Part shown: piece by piece, positions 25,634 to 34,447 of the stretch | How positions within the stretch are numbered: the stretch's first letter is position 1 | Layout of the letters: every line of letters starts with the position of its first letter | DNA from: Acidithiobacillus_B sp049965315 | GTDB lineage: Bacteria > Pseudomonadota > Gammaproteobacteria > Acidithiobacillales > Acidithiobacillaceae | Direction of reading: 5' to 3' | Length of the DNA stretch: 64,000 bases | Assembly (NCBI RefSeq): GCF_049965315.1 | Contig: NZ_JBMFWL010000008.1 | Coordinates: 4,698-68,697, forward strand | Notes under the pieces: generated by a model | Databases searched by the model: none | Seen by the model: the letters and a program-made list of their open reading frames with translations, nothing else | What the model was told of the DNA's origin: nothing | Made by a program: the position numbers and the translations under genes

Positions 25634-28600
25634 TCAATGAAAATCCCGGGAAGACAGGGTCAGTCGCCCTAGCCAGGGACTCAGGTCGCGCAACTGGCTG
25701 GCGATGAGGTGAACGACCTCCCCTTCCCGCTCCAGGGTACCGCGCACACCCAGCAGTTGCGCCTGCAGGAGGACGCGACGATGGGCTTCCACCAGATCGC
25801 CCCGGACAATGACATTGAGCATGCCGGTCTCGTCTTCCAGGGTCAGGAAGATCGTGCCCTTGGCGGTGCCTGGCCGTTGCCGATTGATGACCAGCCCTGC
25901 CAGGGTCTGCAGGCTGCGCGTTCGCGCCTGACGCAGACGGGATACGGAGCGATAGCCATCCCGCTCCAGACGAGGGCGGAGAAACGCCAGGGGATGGGGA
26001 CCGAGGCTGAGACCCAGTTGTGTATAGTCCGCGACGCAGGCCTGGGCCGGGCTTTCCGCGGGCAGAGGCACTTCCTCCTGCGCCGACTCGCGATAATCCA
26101 GGGCCAGGGGCGTGGCGGGAATCCTTCCCTGAATGGCCCACAAGGCGCCATGGCGATCACCGGCCATCCCATTGAGGGCCCCCGCCCGCGCCAGGATCTG
26201 CAGCAGATCCCTCTCCAACCCCGCTTCCTGGAGCAACTCCCGGATGGAAAAGTCCGGATGCTGCTCGCGCCATTGCAGCAGGCGCTGCATGCCCGCCGCA
26301 GGAAGGCCCTTGATCATGCGTAAACCCAGCCGCAGGGCGCCGTTCTCCACCCGGCTCTCGGCGTGGCTATGGCGCGCATCGACGGGCAGGACGGACACCC
26401 CATGGCGGCGGGCGTCCTGGACGATCTGCGCGGGGGCATAAAAGCCCATGGGCTGGCTGTTGAGGAGGGCGGCGGCAAAGATCGCCGGATGATGGCACTT
26501 GATCCAGGCGGAGGCGTAGACCAGCAGGGCGAAACTGGCTGCGTGGGACTCGGGAAAGCCGTATTCGGCAAAACCCTGGATCTGCTGGCAGAGACGCTCG
26601 GCAAAGGCGCCCGCGTAGCCCCGCGCCAGGAGTCCGGCAACCAGCTTGTCGGCGTAGGGACCCAGATTGCCCTGCCGGCGCCAGGCCGCCATGGCCCGGC
26701 GCAGGCCGTCGGCCTCATCGCCGTTGAATCCTGCCGCCTGCATGGCAATCTGCATGACCTGCTCCTGGAAAATGGGCACCCCCAGAGTGCGCTGCAGGAC
26801 CTTTTCCACCTCCGGCCCCGGATAGGAAATCGGCTCCAGGCCCTGGCGGCGGCGCAGGTAGGGATGGACCATGTCGCCCTGAATGGGGCCGGGACGGACG
26901 ATGGCCACTTCGATGACCAGATCATAAAAGGTGCGGGGCTGGAGGCGCGGCAGCATGGCCATCTGCGCCCGCGACTCCACCTGGAAAACCCCCAGGCTGT
27001 CGCCCCGCTGCAGCATGGCATAGACCTGGGGGTCTTCGGCCGGGATATCGCCCAGGGACATCCGGATTTCTCCCAAGGCCCGGCGCAGGACGGAAAGCAT
27101 GCCCAGGGCGAGGATGTCCACCTTCAGGATGCCCAAGGCATCCAGGTCGTCCTTGTCCCATTGCAATACCGTGCGTCCGGCCATGGCGGCGGGCTCCACC
27201 GGCACCAGGTCCGGCAGAGGGGTGGCGGACAGGACCATGCCCCCCACATGCTGGGAGAGATGGCGGGGGAAACCCACCAGGGCATTCACCACCCCCATCA
27301 GCCGCTGCAGCGCCGGCGCCTCCGGGTCGAAGCCGGCCTCCCGCAAGCGTTCGGGGCGCACCTCCCGGCCATCCCACCAGGCCAGTCCTTTGCACAGTCG
27401 CGCCACCTCCGCGGCCGTGAAGCCCAGGGCGCGGGCGGCATCGCGCATGGCACTGCGCGGGCGGTAGTGGATGACCGTGGCGGTAAGGGCGGCATGCTCG
27501 CGGCCATAGCGTTGGAAGACATACTGGATCACCTCCTCGCGACGATCATGCTCGAAGTCCACGTCGATATCCGGCGGTTCATGGCGCTCCCGGGAGATGA
27601 AGCGTGCAAAGAGCAGATTCATGCGCGCCGGGTCCACCTCGGTGATGCCCAGGGCATAGCAGAGCACCGAGTTGGCCGCCGACCCCCGTCCCTGGCAGAG
27701 AATGCCGCGCGCCTTGGCAAAGGCCACGATGTCATGGACGGTCAGGAAATAGCCGGCATAATCCAGCTCCCGCACCAGTTCCAGCTCCCGGCGCAACTGT
27801 TCCTGCACCGGGACGGGTGGCATTTCCGGGTAACGCCGTTGCAGGCCCTCCCGGGCCAGTTGGGCCAGGTGGTCATCCCGCGCCATGCCGGCGGGGCAAT
27901 CGCCGTCGGGATAGCGATAACGGAGGCTGTCGAGGGTGAAATGGCAGCGCTGGGCCAGGACATGGCTCTCCTGCAGGAGCGGGGCGGGATACAGGCCGGC
28001 CAGCACGGCCCGCGCGCGCAAGTGGCGCTCGCCGTTGGCGGCCAGATGGAAACCCGCCTCCGCCAGGGTGCATCGCTGGCGTACGGCCGTCAGCACATCC
28101 TGCAAGGCACGCCGGCTGCGCCGGTGCATATGCACGTCACCGCAGGCGACCAGAGGCAATCCCAGCGCCTCACCCCAGGCCTGCAGACGGCGCAGGCGCT
28201 CCCCATCGTCCCCCTCCCGCAGGAGTTCCACCCCCAGCCAGACCGCGGCGCTTCCCAGGGCCGCCACGCAGCCCCTGGCCCCCGGCAGCCAGCCGTCGTC
28301 GAGGCCGGGCCTCGGCAGGAGGATGGCCAGACAGCCGCCCACGCCCTCCAGATCGGCCAGGCAGGCGCGATATTGTCCTTTGGCGGCGCGCTGGCGGGCG
28401 CGGCTGATGAGTCGGGACAGGGCCGCATAACCCTTGCCATCGGCGACCAGCAGGACGATTTTTGGGCCATCCTCCAACTGCAGTTCCGTACCATGAATGA
28501 TGGGCAGCCCCGCCGCCTTGCCCGCCAGGTGGGCGCGGGGGGCGCTGGCCAGGGAACATTCCTCGGTAATGGCCAAGGCACCATAGCCCAGCTCCCTGGC

Positions 28601-28693
28601 CCGCCCCACCAGTTCCTCCACATGGGATGCCCCGCGCAGAAAGCTGTAATTGCTCAGGCAATGGAGCTCGGCATAATCAGGCAAAGTAGCCAT
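25634..28693 (-). CDS. dnaE2: error-prone DNA polymerase DnaE2 (ImuC)
   Basis: C-family translesion polymerase of the SOS mutasome, 1019 residues. It begins with the PHP domain (YAELHCLSNYSFLRGASH). The polymerase core has QGRGSAANS and the catalytic PDIDVDFEHDRREEV aspartates; a C-terminal OB fold follows (RTLQTLAGLVINRQRPGTAKG). I place the start at the ATG at 28693; an open frame continues upstream to 29236 but only as an out-of-frame shadow of imuB. It overlaps imuB by 17 bases. Works with ImuA and ImuB. Confidence 0.95.
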   Translation of the reverse strand: MATLPDYAELHCLSNYSFLRGASHVEELVGRARELGYGALAITEECSLASAPRAHLAGKAAGLPIIHGTELQLEDGPKIVLLVADGKGYAALSRLISRARQRAAKGQYRACLADLEGVGGCLAILLPRPGLDDGWLPGARGCVAALGSAAVWLGVELLREGDDGERLRRLQAWGEALGLPLVACGDVHMHRRSRRALQDVLTAVRQRCTLAEAGFHLAANGERHLRARAVLAGLYPAPLLQESHVLAQRCHFTLDSLRYRYPDGDCPAGMARDDHLAQLAREGLQRRYPEMPPVPVQEQLRRELELVRELDYAGYFLTVHDIVAFAKARGILCQGRGSAANSVLCYALGITEVDPARMNLLFARFISRERHEPPDIDVDFEHDRREEVIQYVFQRYGREHAALTATVIHYRPRSAMRDAARALGFTAAEVARLCKGLAWWDGREVRPERLREAGFDPEAPALQRLMGVVNALVGFPRHLSQHVGGMVLSATPLPDLVPVEPAAMAGRTVLQWDKDDLDALGILKVDILALGMLSVLRRALGEIRMSLGDIPAEDPQVYAMLQRGDSLGVFQVESRAQMAMLPRLQPRTFYDLVIEVAIVRPGPIQGDMVHPYLRRRQGLEPISYPGPEVEKVLQRTLGVPIFQEQVMQIAMQAAGFNGDEADGLRRAMAAWRRQGNLGPYADKLVAGLLARGYAGAFAERLCQQIQGFAEYGFPESHAASFALLVYASAWIKCHHPAIFAAALLNSQPMGFYAPAQIVQDARRHGVSVLPVDARHSHAESRVENGALRLGLRMIKGLPAAGMQRLLQWREQHPDFSIRELLQEAGLERDLLQILARAGALNGMAGDRHGALWAIQGRIPATPLALDYRESAQEEVPLPAESPAQACVADYTQLGLSLGPHPLAFLRPRLERDGYRSVSRLRQARTRSLQTLAGLVINRQRPGTAKGTIFLTLEDETGMLNVIVRGDLVEAHRRVLLQAQLLGVRGTLEREGEVVHLIASQLRDLSPWLGRLTLSSRDFH

Positions 28694-30095
28694 GAAGGAA
28701 ATATCCGCCGCTGCGCAAGTCGCGGTAAACCCAGCAGCGGGAACCATCCGGACGGTGCAGGACGAAATAATCCCGCGCCACGTCCTGACCGTCCCACCAC
28801 CCCCCTTCGATGCGTTCCACCTGATCCGCCGACGGCGCCGACGGCGCAGACAGCGCAACCGGCAGGGGCAGAGGTACCGGCAAGAGCCACAGGGGGCGGC
28901 GCGCAGTTCCGCCGCCGGCGGAGGCTCCTCCCGGCGCAACGCGGCGCCAGGCCCGCTCCGGGCGATGCTCCGCAACGGCTGCGACGCCCGCCACCGCGCC
29001 ATCGCCCAGGCGCGCGCGCAGGCGTTCCACGAAGGACCAGAGGGCCTCCTCCTGCCCCTCTTCCCACCAGCCTTGCTGCTGTTCGCCATAGGCGCCGAGA
29101 TCCGCGGCGGCAAGGCGCAAGGCGCGGATGGGCGCCGTCGAGGGCTTGCCTTCCAGGTGGCTCTGCCACAGGGCAAGGAGGGCCTCGGCATCGCGGCTGG
29201 GACGGCGCAGGGACAGGGAGAACGCTGCCTCTCCATCGCGCAGGATCAGTTGCAAACGCCAGGCTTGCGCGGCCTGGGCGCGCACCCGCAATTGCTCACA
29301 GAGATCCTGCAGGACCCGCCGCAAGGCAAAGCGCAGCCCCGACCAGGATTCCGCCTCGGCCGGGAGCTGCACCGTCATTGCCACCTTGGGGGCGAAGGCC
29401 AGGGAAGGACGCGGGTCCGGCGCCATTCCCGCGAGGCGATCCAGCAATTGGCCCAGGGATGGGCCAAACCTGCGCGCCAGTTGTTTCCGGGGTATCACCC
29501 AGAGCGCCTTGATCTGGCCCAGGCCCAAGGCCGCCAAGTCACGATGGGTTGCCTCGGGAAGGGGCAAGAGGGCGATGGGCAACTCCAGGCAATCGCGCTG
29601 CCACTGCTCAAGGGTGATGCAGCGGCCATGGTCTCGCCGCTGCGCCAGCAGCGCCGCCCCCAGGGGGGTCGGCGCAACCCCGATCCGCACCGCCACCCCC
29701 AAGTCCTGGAAGATCCGGCGCAAACGTCGCGCCACGCCCTCCACCCCGGCAAAAAGATGCGCACTCCCCTCCAGTTCCAGGGCGAGGGTAGGAAAGCATT
29801 CGGGCAGGAGCACCACTTGCGGGCCATGGGCATAGGCCAAGGCCGCCCAGCGGCGCAAGTTGGCCATTTCTCCAGCCCGATCACGTGCGCAAAGGCGCAG
29901 GGTGGGCAGCAGCGCCAAGGCCGCCGCCGTCCCCATCCCCGGCCGGATCCCTGCTTCATGGGCCAGAGCGTTCGTCTGCATCACCCGCTGCCGGCTGCCT
30001 GCGCCATCCACCAGGGCCACCGGCACGGGCTCGGGCAGGAGCCGATCCAGCAGATCCACGCCCAGACGCGGGAAGTGCAGCGCCAACCACAGCAT
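28677..30095 (-). CDS. imuB: Y-family polymerase-like mutasome protein ImuB
   Basis: 472-residue DinB-related protein. ImuB proteins lack catalytic polymerase carboxylates and act as adaptors joining ImuA, DnaE2 and the beta clamp. This is seen here: the N-terminus reads LWLALHFPRLGVD where active Y polymerases have a DxDxFF motif, and the later SIDE-type motif is replaced by LELEGSAHLFAGVEG. A GAGG site lies upstream of the ATG. It lies 12 bases after imuA and overlaps dnaE2. Confidence 0.93.
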   Translation of the reverse strand: MLWLALHFPRLGVDLLDRLLPEPVPVALVDGAGSRQRVMQTNALAHEAGIRPGMGTAAALALLPTLRLCARDRAGEMANLRRWAALAYAHGPQVVLLPECFPTLALELEGSAHLFAGVEGVARRLRRIFQDLGVAVRIGVAPTPLGAALLAQRRDHGRCITLEQWQRDCLELPIALLPLPEATHRDLAALGLGQIKALWVIPRKQLARRFGPSLGQLLDRLAGMAPDPRPSLAFAPKVAMTVQLPAEAESWSGLRFALRRVLQDLCEQLRVRAQAAQAWRLQLILRDGEAAFSLSLRRPSRDAEALLALWQSHLEGKPSTAPIRALRLAAADLGAYGEQQQGWWEEGQEEALWSFVERLRARLGDGAVAGVAAVAEHRPERAWRRVAPGGASAGGGTARRPLWLLPVPLPLPVALSAPSAPSADQVERIEGGWWDGQDVARDYFVLHRPDGSRCWVYRDLRSGGYFLHGYFA

Positions 30096-30107
30096 GCCAA
30101 TAAACCT

Positions 30108-30755
30108 CTAATGGCCGCCGGGCGCAAAGGACCAGGCCATTTGTTCGGGAAAGCTCAGCTCGCCCTCGCCCGGCAAACCGGCACGGCGTTTACGGACCTG
30201 CACGCGCAAGCCCGACGGCGTCGGTGCGAGACGCAAACGCAAGGCCGCCAGGCTATGGCCGCCCTCCTCCTCGGCCTTATGGAAGAAAAAGGCCACGCTC
30301 TGCCCTTCCTCCGCGGCCAGTTGCAGGCGCCGCAACTGGGCCGGCGCCAGAAAAGGCGGCCAGGCCAGCACGGCGCTGCAGGTCCCTCCACGCAAGGCCT
30401 GTTCCAGCACCCACAGGCTATCCAGACGCTTGCGGGGGTGTACCAGCAGCATGCGCGACAGATCAATGCCGGCGGCCGCCAGGGCCGGCGCATAAGGGAG
30501 ATAAGGCGGCGTCAGCCACAAGACCCAGCGCTTTTCCCGGCGACTGAGCTCCGCCACGGCCGGCAAGACCAAGCGCAACTCGCCGATGCCGTCCACACTG
30601 CTGTAGATCTCCGTCAAGGCCCCTCGCGGCCACTCTCCCAGCACCGTATCCAGTGCCGGCCAGGCCGTGGCCACTCCCTGGGGGGCGGCGGCCTGGCCAC
30701 GCCACAGCCGCTGCGGATGTTCCTGTAACAGTCGTTGCAACGCTTCCTGACTCAT
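30108..30755 (-). CDS. imuA: SOS mutagenesis protein ImuA (RecA/SulA-like)
   Basis: 215-residue member of the ImuA family, distantly RecA-like, needed for DnaE2-dependent mutagenesis. Recognised by the start (LWRGQ, then a domain beginning WPALDTVLGEWPRGALTEI) and by its fixed place between lexA and imuB. No intact Walker A is present, normal for ImuA. The start overlaps the lexA stop by 4 bases. Confidence 0.88.
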   Translation of the reverse strand: MSQEALQRLLQEHPQRLWRGQAAAPQGVATAWPALDTVLGEWPRGALTEIYSSVDGIGELRLVLPAVAELSRREKRWVLWLTPPYLPYAPALAAAGIDLSRMLLVHPRKRLDSLWVLEQALRGGTCSAVLAWPPFLAPAQLRRLQLAAEEGQSVAFFFHKAEEEGGHSLAALRLRLAPTPSGLRVQVRKRRAGLPGEGELSFPEQMAWSFAPGGH

Positions 30756-31357
30756 ATACCCCTCCCCAAACGGATCAGACCGACCACCACTCCCTCAATG
30801 GCCAGGGTTTCCCGGCGCAAATCCACCACGATGGGAGAAAAATCCGGATTCTCCGGCAAGAGCAGCACACGATCGCCCTCCCGCCGCCAGCGTTTGACGG
30901 TGACCTCGCCATCCACCCGCGCCACCACCACCTGCCCGTCGCGCACTTCCTCGGTACGATGCACGGCCAGCAAATCGCCATCGAGGATGCCGGCATCGCG
31001 CATGCTCATCCCCTGCACCCGCAAGAGATAATCGGCGTTAGGCTGAAACAGGTGGGCATCGAGGCTGTAACGCCCCTCCAGATGCGCCTCGGCGAGGATC
31101 GGCTGACCCGCCGCCACCCGCCCCACCACCGCTAGCCCCGGCCGCTCCCGCAGGCGGATACCCCGGGCCGTACCCTCCCGGATCTCGATAAAACCCTTGC
31201 GGGCCAGGGCCCGCAAATGACTCTCCGCCGCATTGGGAGAGTGAAAGCCAAAGGCGTGCACCAACTCCATACGGGTAGGCGGCGAGCCATCCCCGGCCAT
31301 CCGCTCTTGCAGCCAGGCCAGAATCTCCGCCTGGCGCTTGGTGAGTATCTGATCCAT
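30752..31357 (-). CDS. lexA: LexA repressor
   Basis: SOS master repressor and self-cleaving serine protease, 201 residues. An N-terminal winged helix (TKRQAEILAWLQERM, SHLRALARKG) binds the operator. The cleavage site is Ala83-Gly84 in RVAAGQP; the Ser-Lys dyad is Ser118 (QGMSMRD) and Lys155 (EVTVKRW), one residue off E. coli numbering. The ATG at 31357 is used, with GGGAG upstream; the longer reading to 31483 would run through the operator. It heads the operon with imuA, imuB and dnaE2 and is autoregulated by the box at 31417-31446. Confidence 0.97.
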   Translation of the reverse strand: MDQILTKRQAEILAWLQERMAGDGSPPTRMELVHAFGFHSPNAAESHLRALARKGFIEIREGTARGIRLRERPGLAVVGRVAAGQPILAEAHLEGRYSLDAHLFQPNADYLLRVQGMSMRDAGILDGDLLAVHRTEEVRDGQVVVARVDGEVTVKRWRREGDRVLLLPENPDFSPIVVDLRRETLAIEGVVVGLIRLGRGI

Positions 31358-31416
31358 TGCGCGTTCTCCCGGTGCCACTCCATGGGTGCTGCCGATGGAA
31401 CGGAAAAATCGCCCCG

Positions 31417-31446
31417 CCGAATACTGTAATTTTATACAGTATTCGG
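31417..31446 (-). promoter_or_regulatory. LexA operator (SOS box)
   Basis: Perfect 12+12 palindrome CCGAATACTGTA - 6 bases - TACAGTATTCGG. The core is CTGT (31424-31427), 8 bases, ACAG, the E. coli-type LexA motif. It lies about 60 bases before the lexA ATG and covers the -10 and part of the spacer of the promoter. Confidence 0.95.
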
Positions 31447-31456
31447 ATAATGGCAA
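31429..31456 (-). promoter_or_regulatory. lexA operon promoter
   Basis: Read leftward: -35 TTGCCA (31451-31456), 16-base spacer, -10 TAAAAT (31429-31434). The -10 lies inside the LexA palindrome, so bound LexA would exclude RNA polymerase. Confidence 0.65.
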
Positions 31457-31608
31457 GCCCCGCTGTGGAAGGAAAATCCGCATTCAGCCACGCCAGCCAG
31501 TCCTCGGCGCTGGCCCAGCCCCAGAGCGATGCCATCGATTACGGCGCATCGCCCATCTCCGCTGGCCTTGGATCGGCCCCGCGGCAGCCCACAGATCGCC
31601 AGCGGCAA

Positions 31609-31631
31609 AAAGCCCCGGAGTCCGGGGCTTT
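31609..31631 (-). terminator. terminator downstream of the YadS-like gene
   Basis: Stem AAAGCCCCGG/CCGGGGCTTT with a 3-base loop; read leftward it is followed by a run of five T (GGGGCTTTTTGCC). It ends the minus-strand transcript from the membrane-protein gene before the lexA promoter. Confidence 0.8.
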
Positions 31632-31651
31632 GGTTTGGGCGTGATCGGCTT

Positions 31652-31747
31652 TAGGCCGCTCACGTCTTTGTGAACATTGCGATAATGACGCCCGAGCCGT
31701 TTCGCCAGCGCATAGATCGCCAAAGGATCGGCGTCGTCAGGGAGAGC
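31652..31747 (-). pseudogene. remnant of a winged-HTH DNA-binding protein
   Basis: About 32 codons reading ALPDDADPLAIYALAKRLG followed by RHYRNVHKDVSGL. This resembles the recognition region of small MarR-like DNA-binding proteins (HVO_A0114-like), where xxYALAKRLGRDYKNVHxDVxxL is typical. The part before it is cut by the stop region of the YadS-like gene. The part after it, expected to continue with a wing, turns into Pro/Lys repeats and runs into the terminator. I read it as a decayed fragment, possibly of a toxin-antitoxin unit; the similarity is from memory only. Confidence 0.4.
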
Positions 31748-31749
31748 GC

Positions 31750-32388
31750 TTATTCCTGAGCACTTCGGCGGGCTTTGGGCAAGGCCCAGTTGCGGTAGAG
31801 CGCCATCATGCGCAGGAAGAAAGTCAGCCCGGCCCCCAGGAGCAGCGCCTCCAGCGCAGGAACCCCCAGGCGCTCCCCCGCCACCACAACCAGTGCGCCT
31901 ACGAAGGCCGCCGAGGCGTATATCTCCGCCCGAAGCACGACGGGCACCTGGGCGCAAAGGATGTCCCGCACCATGCCGCCGCCGATGCCGCTGATCACGC
32001 CCAGAATGGCGGCCATGAAAGGATCCAGTCCAAACTCCAGCGCTTTTTGCGCGCCGGCCGCCGCGAACACCCCGAGCCCCGCGGCGTCGAACAACAGTAC
32101 CGGATGGCGCAGGCGCTCCAGGGAATGGTGAAAGCGGAAGCTCAACAGGCCGGCCATGAGGGCCAACGCCACCCCGTGCCAGTCTTTTATGGATTCGGGA
32201 GGAACGGCGCCGATGAGGACGTCCCGGAGGATGCCCCCGGATACGGCGGTCACCACCGCGAGGACGATCACGCCGAACAAGTCGAACTCCTTGCGCACGC
32301 CCAGCATGGCGCCGCTGATGGCGAAGGCCAGGAGGCCGGACCCATTCAACAACTGGATCAGAAAAAAAGAAGCGGGTATGGTCTGCAT
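31750..32388 (-). CDS. YadS/TRIC-like (UPF0126) membrane protein
   Basis: 212-residue membrane protein with about six to seven hydrophobic segments and two homologous glycine-rich halves. The halves are GLLAFAISGAMLGVRK with SGGILRDVLIG, and AAGLGVFAAAGAQKAL with GGGMVRDILC. This duplicated fold defines the UPF0126/YadS family, related to TRIC cation channels; some members affect glycine uptake. The ATG at 32388 is chosen because it begins directly at the first membrane segment; the upstream extension has no family character. It ends in a clear terminator. Confidence 0.88.
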   Translation of the reverse strand: MQTIPASFFLIQLLNGSGLLAFAISGAMLGVRKEFDLFGVIVLAVVTAVSGGILRDVLIGAVPPESIKDWHGVALALMAGLLSFRFHHSLERLRHPVLLFDAAGLGVFAAAGAQKALEFGLDPFMAAILGVISGIGGGMVRDILCAQVPVVLRAEIYASAAFVGALVVVAGERLGVPALEALLLGAGLTFFLRMMALYRNWALPKARRSAQE

Positions 32389-32727
32389 CGATGGATCACT
32401 CAAGGGTGTTCTGACGAGCCAAGGGCATTGCTCATGCCCCATCTTCTTTCGAATCCGGGCGATCTGCGGCGCGAAGATGCGCCTTCCCGGCCCGACATCG
32501 GGAAAACCCGGTGGCTTTGGCTTAAGAACGCGGCCATGCTCAAGGCCAACGAGGAGGAGCAACCGGAGAGTCTCCACCGGAAGAACTTCGAAACAGCGCC
32601 GACCTCCCGGATCCCGAAGAGGTTCCGGAACCTCTTGGCGCCCAAGGGCCGCCATCGGGGAGCGCGCCTGCCCAAAAGAAAAAACCCGCATTGCGCGGGC
32701 ACCGGTACCAAAAATTCATGATGAATT
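32389..32727. other. intergenic region between YadS-like gene and tRNA-Ala
   Basis: 339 bases. It contains the terminator of the tRNA at its right end. The rest should hold the YadS-like gene promoter, but I cannot point to a good one. Open frames exist in both directions, yet none has a ribosome site or recognisable content. Confidence 0.6.
32676..32700 (-). terminator. terminator of tRNA-Ala
   Basis: Stem CCCGC/GCGGG around a 5-base loop (32685-32699), followed leftward by TTTTTTCTTTT. It starts 28 bases after the tRNA CCA end, so the tRNA is a single-gene transcript. Confidence 0.85.
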
Positions 32728-32803
<76 letters not shown>

Positions 32804-32813
32804 GATGCGACGT

Positions 32814-32842
32814 AATATAAGGATTTGCCCCTCGGCTGTCAA
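32814..32842 (-). promoter_or_regulatory. strong sigma-70 promoter of tRNA-Ala
   Basis: Read leftward: TTGACA (32837-32842), 17-base spacer, TATATT (32814-32819), then 10 bases to the mature tRNA 5' end. A near-consensus housekeeping promoter lying in the shared region with the divergent NFACT gene. Confidence 0.85.
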
Positions 32843-32914
32843 ATTGTTTTTGCGCAAATGTTCCGCGGCGGAGCCGGCGGCCGTCGGATTGATGGCTATG
32901 TTATGCTAGCCCTC

Positions 32915-34447
32915 ATGGATACCCTGCAACTCGAATCGGCCGTGCAATGCCTCAAGCCCCTTTGCCGGGGCAAGATGCTCCAGCGGCTGGACGAATGGCC
33001 GGGCGGGATAGTGCTGCACTTCCGCGATGAGGCCGTGGCCCTCCTGGCCCATCGCGCGCCGCTGGGCCTTTGGCGGACCACCCGAAAGGAGGAGCAGCCG
33101 CCCCGGAGCGCCTTCGTCAAACAGCTCGCCCAACGGCTGCGCGGTTTTCGCCTGGAAGAGCTGTCCCTGCCCTGGGCCGACCGGATCGTTCGCCTTGATT
33201 TTTCCCGCACGCAATTGAGCAAGCGCGAAGATCGCCTCAGCCTCATCGCCGAATGCTTCGGCGGCAGGGGGAATATCGTCCTGCTCGATGCCGAGGCCCG
33301 CATCCGGCTGGCTTGGCGCTGGGATAGCCTGGAACAGGCCCGGCCGCGCTTTCTCCCCGGCGCAGTGTATGCCCCGGCAAACGATCGGCGCGGCGCCAGC
33401 GACGACCCCCTCCAGCGCGTGGCGCCCAGCTATCGCCCGGGGGACGAGGCCGGGCAGACCGCCCTGGCCGAAGCGCTGGCACACCGCCCCCAGGGCTGCC
33501 AGCCGTGGTGGCGTTTGCGCCGCGACGGTGCGGAAACCCTCTACCCCATCGTCATTCCCGGCTGGGACGTGCTGGCGGAGATCCCCTGGGAAAGCGCCAT
33601 CGCCCTGCCCGCCGGCGCGCCCCCCAAGGATCTCGCCTACGCAGCCGCCCTGGCCCAGCGGGAGGCGCAGCAGCGCAAAAAACTGGACAATATCCGTGCC
33701 GACCTGGCGCGCTGGGAAGATCCGGAGCAATACCGGCGCTTGGCCCACGCCCTCTTCGCCCTGCCCGACGCCGTCCATCCCGGCGGCCCGCTCCATGCCC
33801 GGGACTATACGGTCGATCCGGTGCGCAGCATCCCCATCCCCGTGCCCGCCGGCAAGCGGCTCCACCAACAGGCCCAATGGTTGATGGCGCAGGCGCGGCG
33901 CAGCGAGCGCGGCCGCCGGCAGGCCCAGGCGCGTCTGGCGGCGCAAGGCGCAGAATGGGAACGGCTGCAGGCGGTCAGGACCGCCTGGGAACAAGGCAAC
34001 GGCAACAGGGCCCTCGGGCGGCGCGGTGACCGGCCATTGCCGGGGCCCGGCAAAGCGTCGGAATCTTCGTCCGCAGCGGCTTCCGCTTCCACGCCTTTCG
34101 GCCGGATGTGGCTCGACGGCTTTGAATTGCTGTGGGGACGCAATGCCAGGGAAAATGACCGCCTCACCTTCCGCGTCGCCAACCCCTGGGATCTCTGGTT
34201 CCACGTGCAGGATTTGCCCGGCAGCCACGTGCTGTTGCGCCGGCCGCAGCGCAGCGCCACCGTCCCGGAGTCCGTCATCCATGGTGCCGCCCGCGTCGCC
34301 CTGCAGCAGAGCCAGTGCCGGGCCATGAGCGCCGAAGTGGACTGGACCGAAGCCCGCCATCTCCAGCGCCGCCCCGGCGGGGGACCTGGGGAAGTCATCT
34401 ATCGCCACTTCCACAGCCGCCGCGTACGGCGGGATGATCAGGCGTAG
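32915..34447 (+). CDS. NFACT-family protein, RqcH (Rqc2) homologue
   Basis: 510-residue protein of the NFACT (fibronectin-binding-like) family. RqcH binds the peptidyl-tRNA-obstructed large ribosomal subunit and adds C-terminal alanine tails that mark stalled chains. Seen here: an NFACT-N domain with Asp89-Arg90 (WADRIVRLDF), matching the Asp-Arg pair needed for tailing in B. subtilis RqcH; a central coiled-coil region (about 265-390) rich in Arg, Gln and Ala; and an NFACT-R domain (GRNARENDRLTFR, DLWFHVQDLPGSHVLLR). It is shorter than Firmicutes RqcH (about 570). The start could also be the ATG at 32903. It is divergent from tRNA-Ala and converges with a small gene, overlapping it by 10 bases. 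Confidence 0.88.
   Translation: MDTLQLESAVQCLKPLCRGKMLQRLDEWPGGIVLHFRDEAVALLAHRAPLGLWRTTRKEEQPPRSAFVKQLAQRLRGFRLEELSLPWADRIVRLDFSRTQLSKREDRLSLIAECFGGRGNIVLLDAEARIRLAWRWDSLEQARPRFLPGAVYAPANDRRGASDDPLQRVAPSYRPGDEAGQTALAEALAHRPQGCQPWWRLRRDGAETLYPIVIPGWDVLAEIPWESAIALPAGAPPKDLAYAAALAQREAQQRKKLDNIRADLARWEDPEQYRRLAHALFALPDAVHPGGPLHARDYTVDPVRSIPIPVPAGKRLHQQAQWLMAQARRSERGRRQAQARLAAQGAEWERLQAVRTAWEQGNGNRALGRRGDRPLPGPGKASESSSAAASASTPFGRMWLDGFELLWGRNARENDRLTFRVANPWDLWFHVQDLPGSHVLLRRPQRSATVPESVIHGAARVALQQSQCRAMSAEVDWTEARHLQRRPGGGPGEVIYRHFHSRRVRRDDQA

Larger units (their letters stand above)
31358..31749. other. intergenic region upstream of lexA
   Basis: About 390 bases without an intact gene. It holds the lexA leader and promoter/operator (31417-31456), then about 150 bases where I see nothing. 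A hairpin terminator (31609-31631) and a short wHTH-like coding remnant (31652-31747) follow, before the stop codon of the YadS-like gene. Confidence 0.7.

Noticed and set aside
28694..29236. In-frame 181-codon N-terminal extension of DnaE2
   Set aside because: Its bases encode imuB in another frame, and the extension is a low-complexity Arg/Pro sequence; the PHP domain begins at the ATG at 28693.
26363..29512. 1049-codon plus-strand frame opposite dnaE2
   Set aside because: Antisense to a clear DNA polymerase gene; no recognisable domain.
32389..32721. Plus-strand open frames between the YadS-like gene and tRNA-Ala
   Set aside because: They cross the yadS gene and the tRNA region, lack ribosome sites, and show no family resemblance.
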